Assembly: GCF_023897065.1 (NCBI RefSeq)
Contig: NZ_JAMHIV010000013.1
Location: forward strand, 62,001 to 126,000
Direction: 5' to 3'
DNA: 64,000 nucleotides
From: Crossiella sp. SN42
Lineage (GTDB): Bacteria; Actinomycetota; Actinomycetes; Mycobacteriales; Pseudonocardiaceae
A program made the position numbers and the translations under genes. Below the pieces are notes generated by a model that was not told where the DNA came from, searched no databases, and was given only the letters and a program-made list of their open reading frames with translations. Below, in pieces: positions 17,840-25,782 of the stretch (positions are counted from its first letter, which is position 1; every line of letters starts with the position of its first letter).

Positions 17840-19182
17840 CCGTCAACCCGATCGAGCTGCCCATCGAGAAGCTACGCGGATCCGTCGGCGAGGCGTTACA
17901 GCGCGCCCGCGCCCGCAGCACCACCCTGACCAACGCCGTCGACGAGTCCGACCTGGTCAAGCAGCACTCCAAACTGATGTCCCCGCTGATCTGGGACCTG
18001 GCGCACATCGGCAACCAGGAAGAGCTCTGGCTGGTCCGCGACGTCGGCGGCCGCGAGCCGGTCCGCTCCGACATCGACGAGCTCTACGACGCCTTCAAAC
18101 ACCCGCGCGCGGGCCGCCCGGAGCTCCCGCTGCTCAACCCGCGCGAGGCCCGGACCTACGTGCGCGAGGTGCGGGAGAAGGTGCTGGACGTGCTGGACAC
18201 CTCACCGCTGGAGGGCGGACGGCTCCTCGACGGCGCGTTCGCTTTCGGCATGATCGCCCAGCACGAGCAGCAGCACGACGAGACCATGCTGGCCACTCAC
18301 CAGCTCCGCGTCGGCGCCGCCGCCCTGCACGCCCCGCCACCACCGGACCCACCGTCCGATGTGGACGAACTACCGGCCGAGGTGCTCATCCCGGGCGGCC
18401 GTTTCGAGATGGGCACCTCCACCGAGGCGTGGGCGCTGGACAACGAACGACCGGCGCACACCGTGCACGTGGACCCGTTCTTCCTGGACACCACCCCGGT
18501 CACCAACGGCGCCTACCGCGAGTTCATCGCCGACGGCGGCTATGACGACCAGCGGTGGTGGACCGAGGCGGGCTGGGCGCACCGCCAGCGAGCGAACCTC
18601 TCCGCCCCGCTGTTCTGGCGCGCCGACGGCCACCACGGCTGGCTGCGCCGCCGCTTCGGCGTGCTGGAGACCTTGCCGGACAACGAACCCGTGCTGCACG
18701 TCAGTTTCCACGAGGCCAAGGCCTACGCCACCTGGGCGGGCAAGCGGCTGCCGACCGAGCCGGAGTGGGAGAAGGCCGCCCGCTTCGACCCGGCCACCGG
18801 CCGCTCCCGCCGCTATCCCTGGGGCGATGAGGATCCCGGTCCCGAGCACGCCAACCTCGGCCAGCGGCACCTGCGACCCGCGCCCGCCGGGTCCTATCCG
18901 GCCGGGACCTCCCCGCTGGGCGTGCGGCAGCTGATCGGCGATGTCTGGGAGTGGGTGGACAGCGACTTCAAGCCCTATCCCGGTTTCGCCGCCTTCCCCT
19001 ACCGAGAGTACTCCGAGGTCTTCTTCGGCGGTGACTACAAGATGCTGCGCGGCGGCAGCTTCGGCACCGACCAGGTCGCGGTGCGCGGCACCTTCCGCAA
19101 CTGGGACCACCCGATCCGCAGACAGATCTTCAGCGGGTTCAGGTGCGCACGCGATGTCCGCCAAGGGGAAGTGAACCGCTAG
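17836..19182 (+). CDS. egtB: EgtB, hercynine oxygenase (sulfoxide synthase)
   Basis: A 448-residue non-heme iron enzyme that couples gamma-glutamylcysteine to hercynine with O2 to give the sulfoxide. An N-terminal DinB-like domain carries the iron motif HxxxHxE ('QHEQQHDET', ~residues 140-148), and a C-terminal FGE-sulfatase domain follows ('IPGGRFEMGT', 'VSFHEAKAYATWAGKRLPTE', 'GDVWEWVDSDF', 'LRGGSFGT'). The ATG overlaps the egtA stop, and egtC starts 2 bp after its stop. Confidence 0.97.
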   Translation: MTVNPIELPIEKLRGSVGEALQRARARSTTLTNAVDESDLVKQHSKLMSPLIWDLAHIGNQEELWLVRDVGGREPVRSDIDELYDAFKHPRAGRPELPLLNPREARTYVREVREKVLDVLDTSPLEGGRLLDGAFAFGMIAQHEQQHDETMLATHQLRVGAAALHAPPPPDPPSDVDELPAEVLIPGGRFEMGTSTEAWALDNERPAHTVHVDPFFLDTTPVTNGAYREFIADGGYDDQRWWTEAGWAHRQRANLSAPLFWRADGHHGWLRRRFGVLETLPDNEPVLHVSFHEAKAYATWAGKRLPTEPEWEKAARFDPATGRSRRYPWGDEDPGPEHANLGQRHLRPAPAGSYPAGTSPLGVRQLIGDVWEWVDSDFKPYPGFAAFPYREYSEVFFGGDYKMLRGGSFGTDQVAVRGTFRNWDHPIRRQIFSGFRCARDVRQGEVNR

Positions 19183-19184
19183 GC

Positions 19185-19934
19185 GTGTGCCGCCATCTGG
19201 CTTACCTCGGCCCCGCCATGCCCTTGGCCGACCTGGTGCTGACCCCGGCGCACTCGCTGCTGCGGCAGTCCTGGGCGCCGGCGGACATGCGCGGCGGCGG
19301 CACGGTCAACGCCGACGGCTACGGCGTCGGCTGGTACCCCGCGCCCGGCGCGGACCCGGTCCGGCACCGCAGCGCCCGTCCACTGTGGACGGACACCTCG
19401 TTCGCCTCCTGGGCGGGCGCGGTGTCCTCGGGCGCGGTGCTGGCCGCGGTCCGCTCGGCCACCGTCGGCATGCCGGTGACCGAGACCGCCAGTGCCCCGT
19501 TCGCCGACGGGCGCTGGCTGTTCAGCCACAACGGCCGGGTCACCGGCTGGCCGCACTCACTGGCCGCGCTGGCCGGGGCGCTGCCGGTGACCGACCTGAT
19601 GACCCTGGACGCCGCGACCGACTCGGCCCTGCTGTGGGCCGTGCTGCGCAACCGGCTGCGCGCGGGCGAACCCGCCGCGGCCGCGGTCGCCGACCTGGTC
19701 CGGATGGTGGCGGAGGCCGCCCCGGACTCCAGGCTCAACCTCTTGCTGACCGACGGCACGAGCATCGTGGCCACCACCTGGTGGCACTCGCTGTCCGTGC
19801 GCCACACGGGAAGTTCCGTGATCGTCGCCTCCGAACCCTCTGATGAGCGCGACTGGCAGCCGGTCCCCGACCGGCACCTGGTGGTAGCCACTCCGTCCAC
19901 TCTGGACACGACTCCCCTAGAGGATCTTCGATGA
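19185..19934 (+). CDS. egtC: EgtC, gamma-glutamyl hercynylcysteine sulfoxide amidohydrolase
   Basis: A 249-residue class II glutamine-amidotransferase-like (Ntn) hydrolase that removes glutamate from the EgtB product. I chose the GTG at 19185 because it puts Cys2 ([10 protein letters not shown]) at the N-terminus, where the nucleophile must be exposed after Met removal. '[10 protein letters not shown]' and 'LFSHNGRV' are the family's active-site strands. It sits 2 bp after egtB and overlaps egtD by 4 bases (ATGA). Confidence 0.95.
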   Translation: MCRHLAYLGPAMPLADLVLTPAHSLLRQSWAPADMRGGGTVNADGYGVGWYPAPGADPVRHRSARPLWTDTSFASWAGAVSSGAVLAAVRSATVGMPVTETASAPFADGRWLFSHNGRVTGWPHSLAALAGALPVTDLMTLDAATDSALLWAVLRNRLRAGEPAAAAVADLVRMVAEAAPDSRLNLLLTDGTSIVATTWWHSLSVRHTGSSVIVASEPSDERDWQPVPDRHLVVATPSTLDTTPLEDLR

Positions 19935-20905
19935 CCCTGCCCGTGCTCGACATCCACCTGACCGAGAACGACGCGGCCGCCGCGCTGCGCGCCGATGTCC
20001 TCAGTGGACTGACCGCCAACCCGAAAACTTTGCCGCCCAAGTGGTTCTACGACGAACGCGGCAGCGAGCTGTTCGAGCAGATCACCGAGCTGCCCGAGTA
20101 CTACCCGACCGGAGCCGAACGCGAGGTGCTGGCCGCGGTCGCGGACGAGATCGCCGCGACCACCGGCGCGGAGACCATGGTCGAGCTCGGCTCCGGCTCC
20201 TCGGCCAAGACCCGCCTGCTGCTGGACGCCTTGCGCGCCAACGGTTCCCTGCGCCGGTTCATCCCGCTGGACGTCTCCGCCGCCGCCCTGGTCCAGTCCA
20301 CCCAGGCGCTGGCCGAGGACTATCCGGGCCTGGAGATCCGCGGCGTGGTCGGCGACTTCACCCGTCACCTGGAACGGCTCCCGGTCGGCGGCAGGCGGCT
20401 GGTCGCCTTCCTGGGCGGCACCATCGGGAACCTGCTGCCCGCCGAACGCGCCGAGTTCTTCGCCAGTGTGCGCGCCACGCTCAAGCCGGGGGAGTGGCTG
20501 CTGCTGGGCACCGACCTGGTCAAGGACCCGGACACGCTGGTGCGGGCCTACGACGACGGTCAGGGCGTGACCGCGGAGTTCAACCGCAACGTGCTGCGGG
20601 TGCTCAACCGGGAGCTGGCGGCGGACTTCGAGGTGGAGGCCTTCGAGCACGTCGCGGTGTGGGACGAGGACTGGGAGTGGATCGAGATGCGGCTGCGCGC
20701 CACCAAGGCGATGAGCGTGCGGGTCGAGGAGCTGGGCCTGGAGGTCAAGTTCGACGCGGGGGAGGAGCTGCGCACCGAGGTCTCGGCCAAGTTCCGCCAG
20801 TCCGGTGTCCGCCGCGAGCTCGCCGCGACAGGCTTCGACCTGCGCAAATGGTGGACCGACCCGGCCGGTAGGTTCGGGGTCTCGCTCGCCCGCGCGGAGG
20901 GGTAA
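19931..20905 (+). CDS. egtD: EgtD, histidine N-alpha-methyltransferase
   Basis: A 324-residue SAM-dependent methyltransferase that trimethylates histidine to hercynine, the first committed ergothioneine step. '[20 protein letters not shown]' near residue 36 and the SAM loop '[14 protein letters not shown]' near residue 87 are characteristic, as is '[10 protein letters not shown]'. It is last in the egt operon; the PLP lyase egtE that normally finishes the pathway is not adjacent and I did not find it in the window. Confidence 0.97.
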   Translation: MTLPVLDIHLTENDAAAALRADVLSGLTANPKTLPPKWFYDERGSELFEQITELPEYYPTGAEREVLAAVADEIAATTGAETMVELGSGSSAKTRLLLDALRANGSLRRFIPLDVSAAALVQSTQALAEDYPGLEIRGVVGDFTRHLERLPVGGRRLVAFLGGTIGNLLPAERAEFFASVRATLKPGEWLLLGTDLVKDPDTLVRAYDDGQGVTAEFNRNVLRVLNRELAADFEVEAFEHVAVWDEDWEWIEMRLRATKAMSVRVEELGLEVKFDAGEELRTEVSAKFRQSGVRRELAATGFDLRKWWTDPAGRFGVSLARAEG

Positions 20906-20917
20906 TAGGGTCTAAAC

Positions 20918-21388
20918 ATGAATCTTGTTCGCAACCTGGCGGTCAAGCTCGGCCGCCAGGAGTGGTTCGCCAAGCTCGGCCGCAAGCTGGTCCCCCTGGA
21001 CGTCAAGATCCAGCAGCGCACCAAGGGCAAGATCAGCGTGTCCGAGCTGCTCGGCCTGCCCGCGCTGCTGCTGACCACCACCGGCCGCAAGAGCGGTCAG
21101 CCGAGGTCGGTGCCGCTGCTGTTCGTGCCCTACGGCGAGGAGTTCATCGTCACCGGCTCGAACTGGGGCCAGCAGCAGCACCCGGCCTGGTCGGCAAACC
21201 TGCTGGCGAACCCCGACGCCGAGATCACCCTGCGCGCCAAGCGTTTCCCGGTGACCGGCCGCCTGGTCACCGGCGAGGAGCGAGCCAAGGTCTGGTCCGA
21301 GATCGTCAAGGTCTGGCCCGCCTACGACACCTACGCCGAACGCGCGGGCGACCGGGAGATCCGCGTCTTCCTGCTCCGGAAGAAGTAG
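20918..21388 (+). CDS. Deazaflavin (F420)-dependent nitroreductase-family protein
   Basis: A 156-residue split-beta-barrel protein of the Ddn/DUF385 family, recognised from 'LLLTTTGRKSGQPRSVPLLF' (residues ~50-69) and 'GSNWGQQQHPAWSANLLANP'. Family members use F420H2 to reduce quinones, nitro compounds or other oxidants. It begins 12 bp after egtD and may be transcribed with the egt operon, which would join two redox-defence functions; no functional link is proven. Confidence 0.88.
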   Translation: MNLVRNLAVKLGRQEWFAKLGRKLVPLDVKIQQRTKGKISVSELLGLPALLLTTTGRKSGQPRSVPLLFVPYGEEFIVTGSNWGQQQHPAWSANLLANPDAEITLRAKRFPVTGRLVTGEERAKVWSEIVKVWPAYDTYAERAGDREIRVFLLRKK

Positions 21389-21427
21389 CGGGACCCCTCC
21401 CGGTCGACCCACGGTCCACTCCACCCC

Positions 21428-22351
21428 GTGGCCGCACCCCCGTCCCCGCCCCGCAAGCTCTGGCTGCTGGCGGGAGCGGGGGTGCTGGTGGCGGCCGCGC
21501 TGGTGGTGGTCCCGTTGCTGCGCAGGGGAAACCCGATCGAGGACGTGGCCACCGCGGTCGCCGAGGCGATGACCGACTACGACGAACTCGCCTTCGCCGC
21601 GCAACTGTGCCCCGTGACGCCCCGCCCGGAGTGGCCGGCCGCTGACCTGGCCGCCGCGCCCGATGTGCCGGTCGAAGTGCTGACCGTCGAAGGCCGCACC
21701 GTCCGCCCCGCCACTGATGCCACCCGAACCGCCGCCATTCCCGCGCGGCCGGGTGCCGAGCCCACCCAATCTGGAGCCGAGTCCGCCCGGTCGACGCCCG
21801 TCCCAGCTCAGTCGACCGGCGCTTCTGCTCAGTCCGGTGCTGGGTCTGCTCGGTCGATCACCGGCCCAGCTCAGGCGACCGGCGCTTCCACTCAGTCCGG
21901 TGCTGAGTCCGCCCGGTCAACCATCGGCCCAGCTCAGCTGACCAGTGCTTCCGCCCAGTCCGGTGCCAAGTCCGCCCCGCCGATCGCCGCACCCGGTCAG
22001 CCGACCAGCACTTCCGCCCACCCCGGTGCCGCGCCCGCCCCGTCGACCGCCGCTCCCCCGCCGAGCACCGCCGGTCCTCCTTGGCCGACCCCCGTTCCTG
22101 CCCGGCCCACCGCCAGTCCAGCTCAGCCGACCGCCGCTTCAGGTCAGCCCACCGCCACTTCCGCCCAGCCCGCCACCGCTTCAGCCCAGCCGACCGGCGC
22201 GTCCACCGCGTCCGCCCGCCCCACCCCCGACCCCGCGGTGCCAACCGCGGTCCTCGCACTCGGCACCATCCGCTTCACCCTGCACATCGACCGCGCCGGC
22301 TTCGACCGCCCCTGCGTCATCGCCCTGCACCGCGCCCCCGCGCCCGGCTAG
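21428..22351 (+). CDS. Hypothetical membrane-anchored protein with 21-residue Ala/Ser/Gln/Pro repeats
   Basis: Not a family I recognise. The 307-residue product has a short positive N-terminus, one membrane helix (~residues 11-30), a ~60-residue segment ('IEDVATAVAEAMTDYDELAF'), a ~170-residue low-complexity linker of near-identical 21-residue units like 'PAQ-TGASAQSGAGSARS', and a C-terminal ~45-residue ordered piece ('TIRFTLHIDRAGFDRPC'). The linker is probably an extended extracytoplasmic spacer. The GTG start lacks a strong ribosome-binding site. The stop overlaps that of the convergent SRPBCC gene by 3 bases. The base pattern stays coding-like, so I believe the frame is real. Confidence 0.6.
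   Translation: MAAPPSPPRKLWLLAGAGVLVAAALVVVPLLRRGNPIEDVATAVAEAMTDYDELAFAAQLCPVTPRPEWPAADLAAAPDVPVEVLTVEGRTVRPATDATRTAAIPARPGAEPTQSGAESARSTPVPAQSTGASAQSGAGSARSITGPAQATGASTQSGAESARSTIGPAQLTSASAQSGAKSAPPIAAPGQPTSTSAHPGAAPAPSTAAPPPSTAGPPWPTPVPARPTASPAQPTAASGQPTATSAQPATASAQPTGASTASARPTPDPAVPTAVLALGTIRFTLHIDRAGFDRPCVIALHRAPAPG
21805..22056 (+). repeat. 63-bp in-frame tandem repeat
   Basis: Copies begin at about 21805, 21868, 21931 and 21994, exactly 63 bp apart, and decay toward the 3' end into Pro/Thr-rich sequence. Each encodes 21 residues of the linker of the surrounding protein. Coding, not CRISPR: no spacers. Confidence 0.8.
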
Positions 22352-22803
22352 GCCCTGCCCTCCAGGTACCGCTTCGCCAGCCGGACCTCCTCCGCCACCT
22401 CGCCGGTCACCTTGCGGCGCAGCACCGGTTCCAGCCAGCGCAGCCATGGCCGGAAGTGGAAGTTCAGCGTCCGCGTCAGCCGGGTCCCGCGCTCGACCGG
22501 GGTGCACACGAAGCTCGCGTCGAAATCCGAGAACAGCCGGGTCAGCCGGTTGGCGGGGGCGGGTGCCAGGCGGACGTCGACCCGTTCGCCGGGGGTGCGG
22601 CGCATCTGGGACACGGTGGGCGGCACCGGCAGGCCGGCCAGGCGGGGCCGGAAGGCGAACTCGGTCAGGTCGCCGTCGCGGCGCATCCACACCACGGGGC
22701 GGATCTTGCGGTCGACCTCGGCGTAGCGCCGGGCGTCCATGACGAACTCCAGCAGTTCGTCCGGGGTGCAGCCGATCGTCTCGGTGACCTCGATGGTGAG
22801 CAT
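22348..22803 (-). CDS. SRPBCC (START-like) ligand-binding domain protein
   Basis: A 151-residue protein with a polyketide-cyclase/dehydrase-like helix-grip fold: 'IEVTETIGCTPDELLEFVMD' at the N-terminus, central beta strands, and a long C-terminal helix ('LRRKVTGEVAEEVRLAKRYL'). Such proteins bind hydrophobic ligands or act as small cyclases; no catalytic residue is identifiable. It sits 20 bp downstream of mca in the same direction, so it is probably co-transcribed with it. Confidence 0.85.
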   Translation of the reverse strand: MLTIEVTETIGCTPDELLEFVMDARRYAEVDRKIRPVVWMRRDGDLTEFAFRPRLAGLPVPPTVSQMRRTPGERVDVRLAPAPANRLTRLFSDFDASFVCTPVERGTRLTRTLNFHFRPWLRWLEPVLRRKVTGEVAEEVRLAKRYLEGRA

Positions 22804-22823
22804 GTAGCCACGCTACCCATGAT

Positions 22824-23675
22824 TCAGTCCCGTAGTCCGGCGAACAGGTCCGACTCCGGGATGGTCGTCGGCACCGTGGACCAGGCCAGGTGGTAGTCCT
22901 CGGTGGGCCAGACCTCGCGTTCCAGGTCCCTGGGGTGGGCGAAGAACGGGTGGGCCGGGTCGGACTGGGTGGCGTGGGCGCGCAGGGCGCGGTCCCTGGT
23001 GGCGAAGTGTTCGGGGCAGTGGATCTTGGTGGTGATCGGGTGTGGTGGTTCGGGTGGGAGTTCGACGAGCACCTCGCCCATCGCCGAGTCCCGGCCGCTG
23101 GCGAGGATGGCCTCGTGCAGGGTCTGGAACCAGGCTCGGCTGAGTCTGGCGTGGTAGTAGAGCTTGCTGGGCTGCCAAGGGGTTCCGGCTTCCGGGAACT
23201 GGTTCGCAACGGGGGCGGCGGCCAGCGCGGCGAGGGTGACCTCGTGGGTGCGCAGGTGGTCGGGGTGTGGGTAGCCGCCGGTCTCGTCGTAGGTGAGCAC
23301 CACGTGGGGGCGGAACTCGCGGAACTGGCGGACCAGGGCCGCGGTGACCTCGGTCAGCGGGCGGGTGGCGAAGCAGTCCTGGGGGAGTTCTTCGCCGTTG
23401 GCGGGCAGGCCGGAGTCGGGGAAGCCGAGGAAGTGCTGGCGGACGCCCAGGATCCGGGCGGCCTCGGCCATCTCCCTGCGCCGGATCGCCGGCAGGTCGG
23501 CGCGCACCTCGGGACGGTCCAGTGCCGGGTTCAGCAAGTCACCGCGTTCGCCGCCGGTGCAGGTGACCACCAGGATCTCCACACCCAGGCTCGCGTAGTG
23601 CGCCAGCGTGGCCGCGCCCTTGCTGGACTCATCGTCGGGATGGGCGTGCACGGACAGCAAGCGGAAGTTGGGCAT
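22824..23675 (-). CDS. mca: Mycothiol S-conjugate amidase (Mca)
   Basis: A 283-residue zinc amidase of the PIG-L/LmbE family. The N-terminal 'VHAHPDDESSKGAATLAHYA' region and 'GGYPHPDHLRTHEV' supply the zinc ligands (HPDD and HPDH) and match Mca more closely than MshB; 'RALRAHATQSDP' and 'WPTEDYHLA' near the C-terminus agree. Mca cleaves mycothiol conjugates of toxins and antibiotics to mercapturic acids for export. It is divergent from a TetR gene with a dense operator array between them, so it is likely inducible, which is unusual for a thiol-detoxification housekeeping gene. Confidence 0.9.
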   Translation of the reverse strand: MPNFRLLSVHAHPDDESSKGAATLAHYASLGVEILVVTCTGGERGDLLNPALDRPEVRADLPAIRRREMAEAARILGVRQHFLGFPDSGLPANGEELPQDCFATRPLTEVTAALVRQFREFRPHVVLTYDETGGYPHPDHLRTHEVTLAALAAAPVANQFPEAGTPWQPSKLYYHARLSRAWFQTLHEAILASGRDSAMGEVLVELPPEPPHPITTKIHCPEHFATRDRALRAHATQSDPAHPFFAHPRDLEREVWPTEDYHLAWSTVPTTIPESDLFAGLRD

Positions 23676-23676
23676 G

Positions 23677-23736
23677 ACCTAAACTTAGGTCGGACCTACA
23701 GATGGGTCAAACCTATTAGTAGGTCGGACCTAAGGT
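23677..23736. promoter_or_regulatory. Operator array between mca and tetR
   Basis: Two identical palindromes TAGGTCGGACCTA (23686-23698 and 23720-23732, 34 bp apart) are interleaved with further ACCTA/TAGGT half-sites, giving eight half-sites in 60 bp. This is a strong candidate for cooperative binding by the divergent TetR protein and covers both promoters. Confidence 0.85.
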
Positions 23737-23747
23737 ATGCTGCGCGC

Positions 23748-24368
23748 ATGGGACTGCGGGAGCAGAAGAAGCGGGAGACCCGGCAGGCCATCTCGGACCT
23801 GGCCACCCGGTTGTTCATCGAGCGCGGTTTCGAGGCGGTCACCATCGCCGAGGTCGCCGCCGTGGCCAAGGTGGCCAAGATGACCGTGACCAACCACTTC
23901 CCGCGCAAGGAAGACCTGGTCCTGGACATCCACGCCGAACTGGCCGGCAGCCTGGCCAACACGGTCCGGGCCAGGGCCAAGGGCGTCACGGCCTGGGCGG
24001 CTCTGCGCGCGGCGTACCTGGCCGCCATCCCGCGTCACGACCCGCTGCTCGGCTTCGCCGAACCGGCCTTCATCTGGATGATCAACGACTCGCCGACCCT
24101 GCTGGCCCGCCTGCGCGAGTTGCACGAGGCCCGCGAGCAGGCGCTGGCCGCCACCCTGGCCGCCGAGGAGACCGCGGCCGACGACTTCCTGGTCCGCGCC
24201 GTGGCCGGACAGCTGGCCAGCGCGCACCGGGTGCTGTTCGAGGACGCCTTCCGCGCCATCCAGGCCGGGGTCAGCCACGACGAGCTCGCCGAACGCCTGC
24301 TGGTGACGGGGCGAGCGGTGTTCGAGCTGCTCCGGCCGTCGATCGGCGACTTCGCGCCGCGCAAGTGA
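23748..24368 (+). CDS. TetR-family regulator divergent from mca
   Basis: A 206-residue TetR protein. The HTH is 'TIAEVAAVAKVAKMTVTNHF' (~residues 33-52) after the usual 'RQAISDLATRLFIERGFEAV' helix, and the C-terminal ligand domain is of the MftR-like/TetR_C type. It lies 72 bp from the divergent mca start, with the repeated TAGGTCGGACCTA palindrome between, so it probably represses both itself and mca. A mycothiol conjugate or xenobiotic inducer is plausible but unproven. Confidence 0.9.
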   Translation: MGLREQKKRETRQAISDLATRLFIERGFEAVTIAEVAAVAKVAKMTVTNHFPRKEDLVLDIHAELAGSLANTVRARAKGVTAWAALRAAYLAAIPRHDPLLGFAEPAFIWMINDSPTLLARLRELHEAREQALAATLAAEETAADDFLVRAVAGQLASAHRVLFEDAFRAIQAGVSHDELAERLLVTGRAVFELLRPSIGDFAPRK

Positions 24369-24530
24369 GGTTGCCGCGCGGGTGACGGCGCGGCGCGGGT
24401 GACGCTCCCGGGCAGTGCGACGGGCGGTGCGCCGCCGCGGGAACGTCACCCATCGGGCATCCGGTGACCCTCGGTGGAGGTCGCCAGCACCGGACACCCA
24501 GCCTGGTGGGAAGGATCAGCGCCTAGCGGC

Positions 24531-25706
24531 TCACAGCGGCAGGGCCTGCTCGATGTCCGACCACAGGTCCTCGACGTGCTCGATCCCCACTGACAGCCGC
24601 ACCATCCCGGCCCCGATGCCCGCCGCCGCCAGCTCCTCCTCGTTCAGCTGCCGGTGCGAGGTGCTGGCCGGGTGCAGCACCGTGGTCTCCACCCCGCCCA
24701 GCGAGGCCGCCAGCTGCACCACCCGCACGCCCTTGCTGAACGCGTGCCCGGCCTCCCGCCCGCCGGCCAGCTCGAAGGCGATCATCCCGCCGAAGTCGGC
24801 CAGCAGCCGCGTGGCCACCTCGTGGTCCGGGTGTGAGACCAATCCCGGCCAGTGCACCGCGGTGACCGCCGGGTGCTCGGCGAGCCGTTCGGCGAGCACG
24901 GCGGCGTTCGCGCAGTGCTGGCGCATCCGGATCGGCAGGGTCTGGATGCCGCGGATGGTCAGCCAGGCAGCGAAGGGATCGGCCATCGCGCCCAGTTCCA
25001 TGGCGTGGTGCCAGACCTTGCGGTGCAGGTCCTCGTCGGCGAAGGCCAGGATGCCGCCGGTGATGTCGCTGTGGCCGCCCAGGTACTTGGTCGCCGAGTG
25101 CAGCACGATGTCAGCGCCGTGGGCGAGGGGCCGGCACAGCAGCGGGGTGGCGAAGGTGTTGTCCACGATGGTGGTCAGGCCCGCGGCCTTGCCCTCGGCC
25201 AGGAAGGCGGGCAGGTCGATGACCCTGGTGACCGGGTTGGCGATGGTCTCCAGGTACAGCAGGCGGGTGTTGGGGCGCACCGCGGTGGCCACCTCGGCGG
25301 GGTCGTCGCCGGGGATGTAGGTGACCTCGATGCCGAAGCGGGCGGTCAGGTCGGCCAGGGTGGCGAAGGTGCCGCCGTAGAGGCACCGTTGCGCGATCAC
25401 GTGGTCCCCGCTGCGCAGCAGGCCGAGCAGGGCGGAGTTGATCGCGCCCATGCCGGAGGCGGTGGACACCGCGCCGACCCCGCCCTCCAGCGCGGCGACC
25501 GTCTCCTCCAGGGCCCGGGTGGTCGGGTTGGCGTAGCGGCTGTAGACGAAGCCGGTTTCCGGGGAGTCCAGTGCGGCGGCCAGCGCGTCGGGGTCGTCGA
25601 AGGCGAAGTTGGACGCCTGGTAGATCGGCACGCTGATCGGGCGCGAGTTCGGCAGCGCCGGGGCGGTGATGTGGACGGCTCGGGTCTCGGGGCGCGTGGG
25701 CGTCAT
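24531..25706 (-). CDS. Cys/Met-metabolism PLP-dependent lyase (cystathionine gamma-lyase/synthase type)
   Basis: A 391-residue trans-sulfuration enzyme. 'VYSRYANPTTRALEETVAAL' (~residues 52-71), 'YLETIANPVTRVIDL', and the PLP lysine in 'LHSATKYLGGHSD' (~residue 207) are diagnostic. Distinguishing gamma-synthase, gamma-lyase and methionine gamma-lyase from sequence alone is unsafe. The neighbouring divergent MocR-type regulator suggests amino-acid-responsive control. The 162-bp gap 24369-24530 on its 3' side holds only GGGTGAC/GTCACCC inverted sequences, probably terminators. Confidence 0.92.
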   Translation of the reverse strand: MTPTRPETRAVHITAPALPNSRPISVPIYQASNFAFDDPDALAAALDSPETGFVYSRYANPTTRALEETVAALEGGVGAVSTASGMGAINSALLGLLRSGDHVIAQRCLYGGTFATLADLTARFGIEVTYIPGDDPAEVATAVRPNTRLLYLETIANPVTRVIDLPAFLAEGKAAGLTTIVDNTFATPLLCRPLAHGADIVLHSATKYLGGHSDITGGILAFADEDLHRKVWHHAMELGAMADPFAAWLTIRGIQTLPIRMRQHCANAAVLAERLAEHPAVTAVHWPGLVSHPDHEVATRLLADFGGMIAFELAGGREAGHAFSKGVRVVQLAASLGGVETTVLHPASTSHRQLNEEELAAAGIGAGMVRLSVGIEHVEDLWSDIEQALPL

Positions 25707-25745
25707 GCGTTTCAGCCTGCTCGGGCAACAGGGGCGGGGACAGCG

Positions 25746-25782
25746 CCAATCCCGGGTAGATTGGTTTGCCTATGGAGCCAAT
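25746..25782. promoter_or_regulatory. CCAAT/ATTGG box array between PLP lyase and MocR regulator
   Basis: Three boxes, CCAAT (25746), ATTGG (25760) and CCAAT (25778), are spaced 14 and 18 bp apart in the 65-bp divergent gap, the last overlapping the MocR start region. Repeated alternating half-sites are typical for dimeric MocR regulators. Confidence 0.6.

Noticed and set aside
21775-22200. Regular tandem repeats suggesting a CRISPR array
   Set aside because: The 63-bp units are contiguous, in frame and without spacers; they encode a repeated linker.
24369-24530. Small RNA or gene in the gap after the mca-linked TetR
   Set aside because: Only GGGTGAC/GTCACCC inverted sequences are visible, adequate as terminators between convergent genes.
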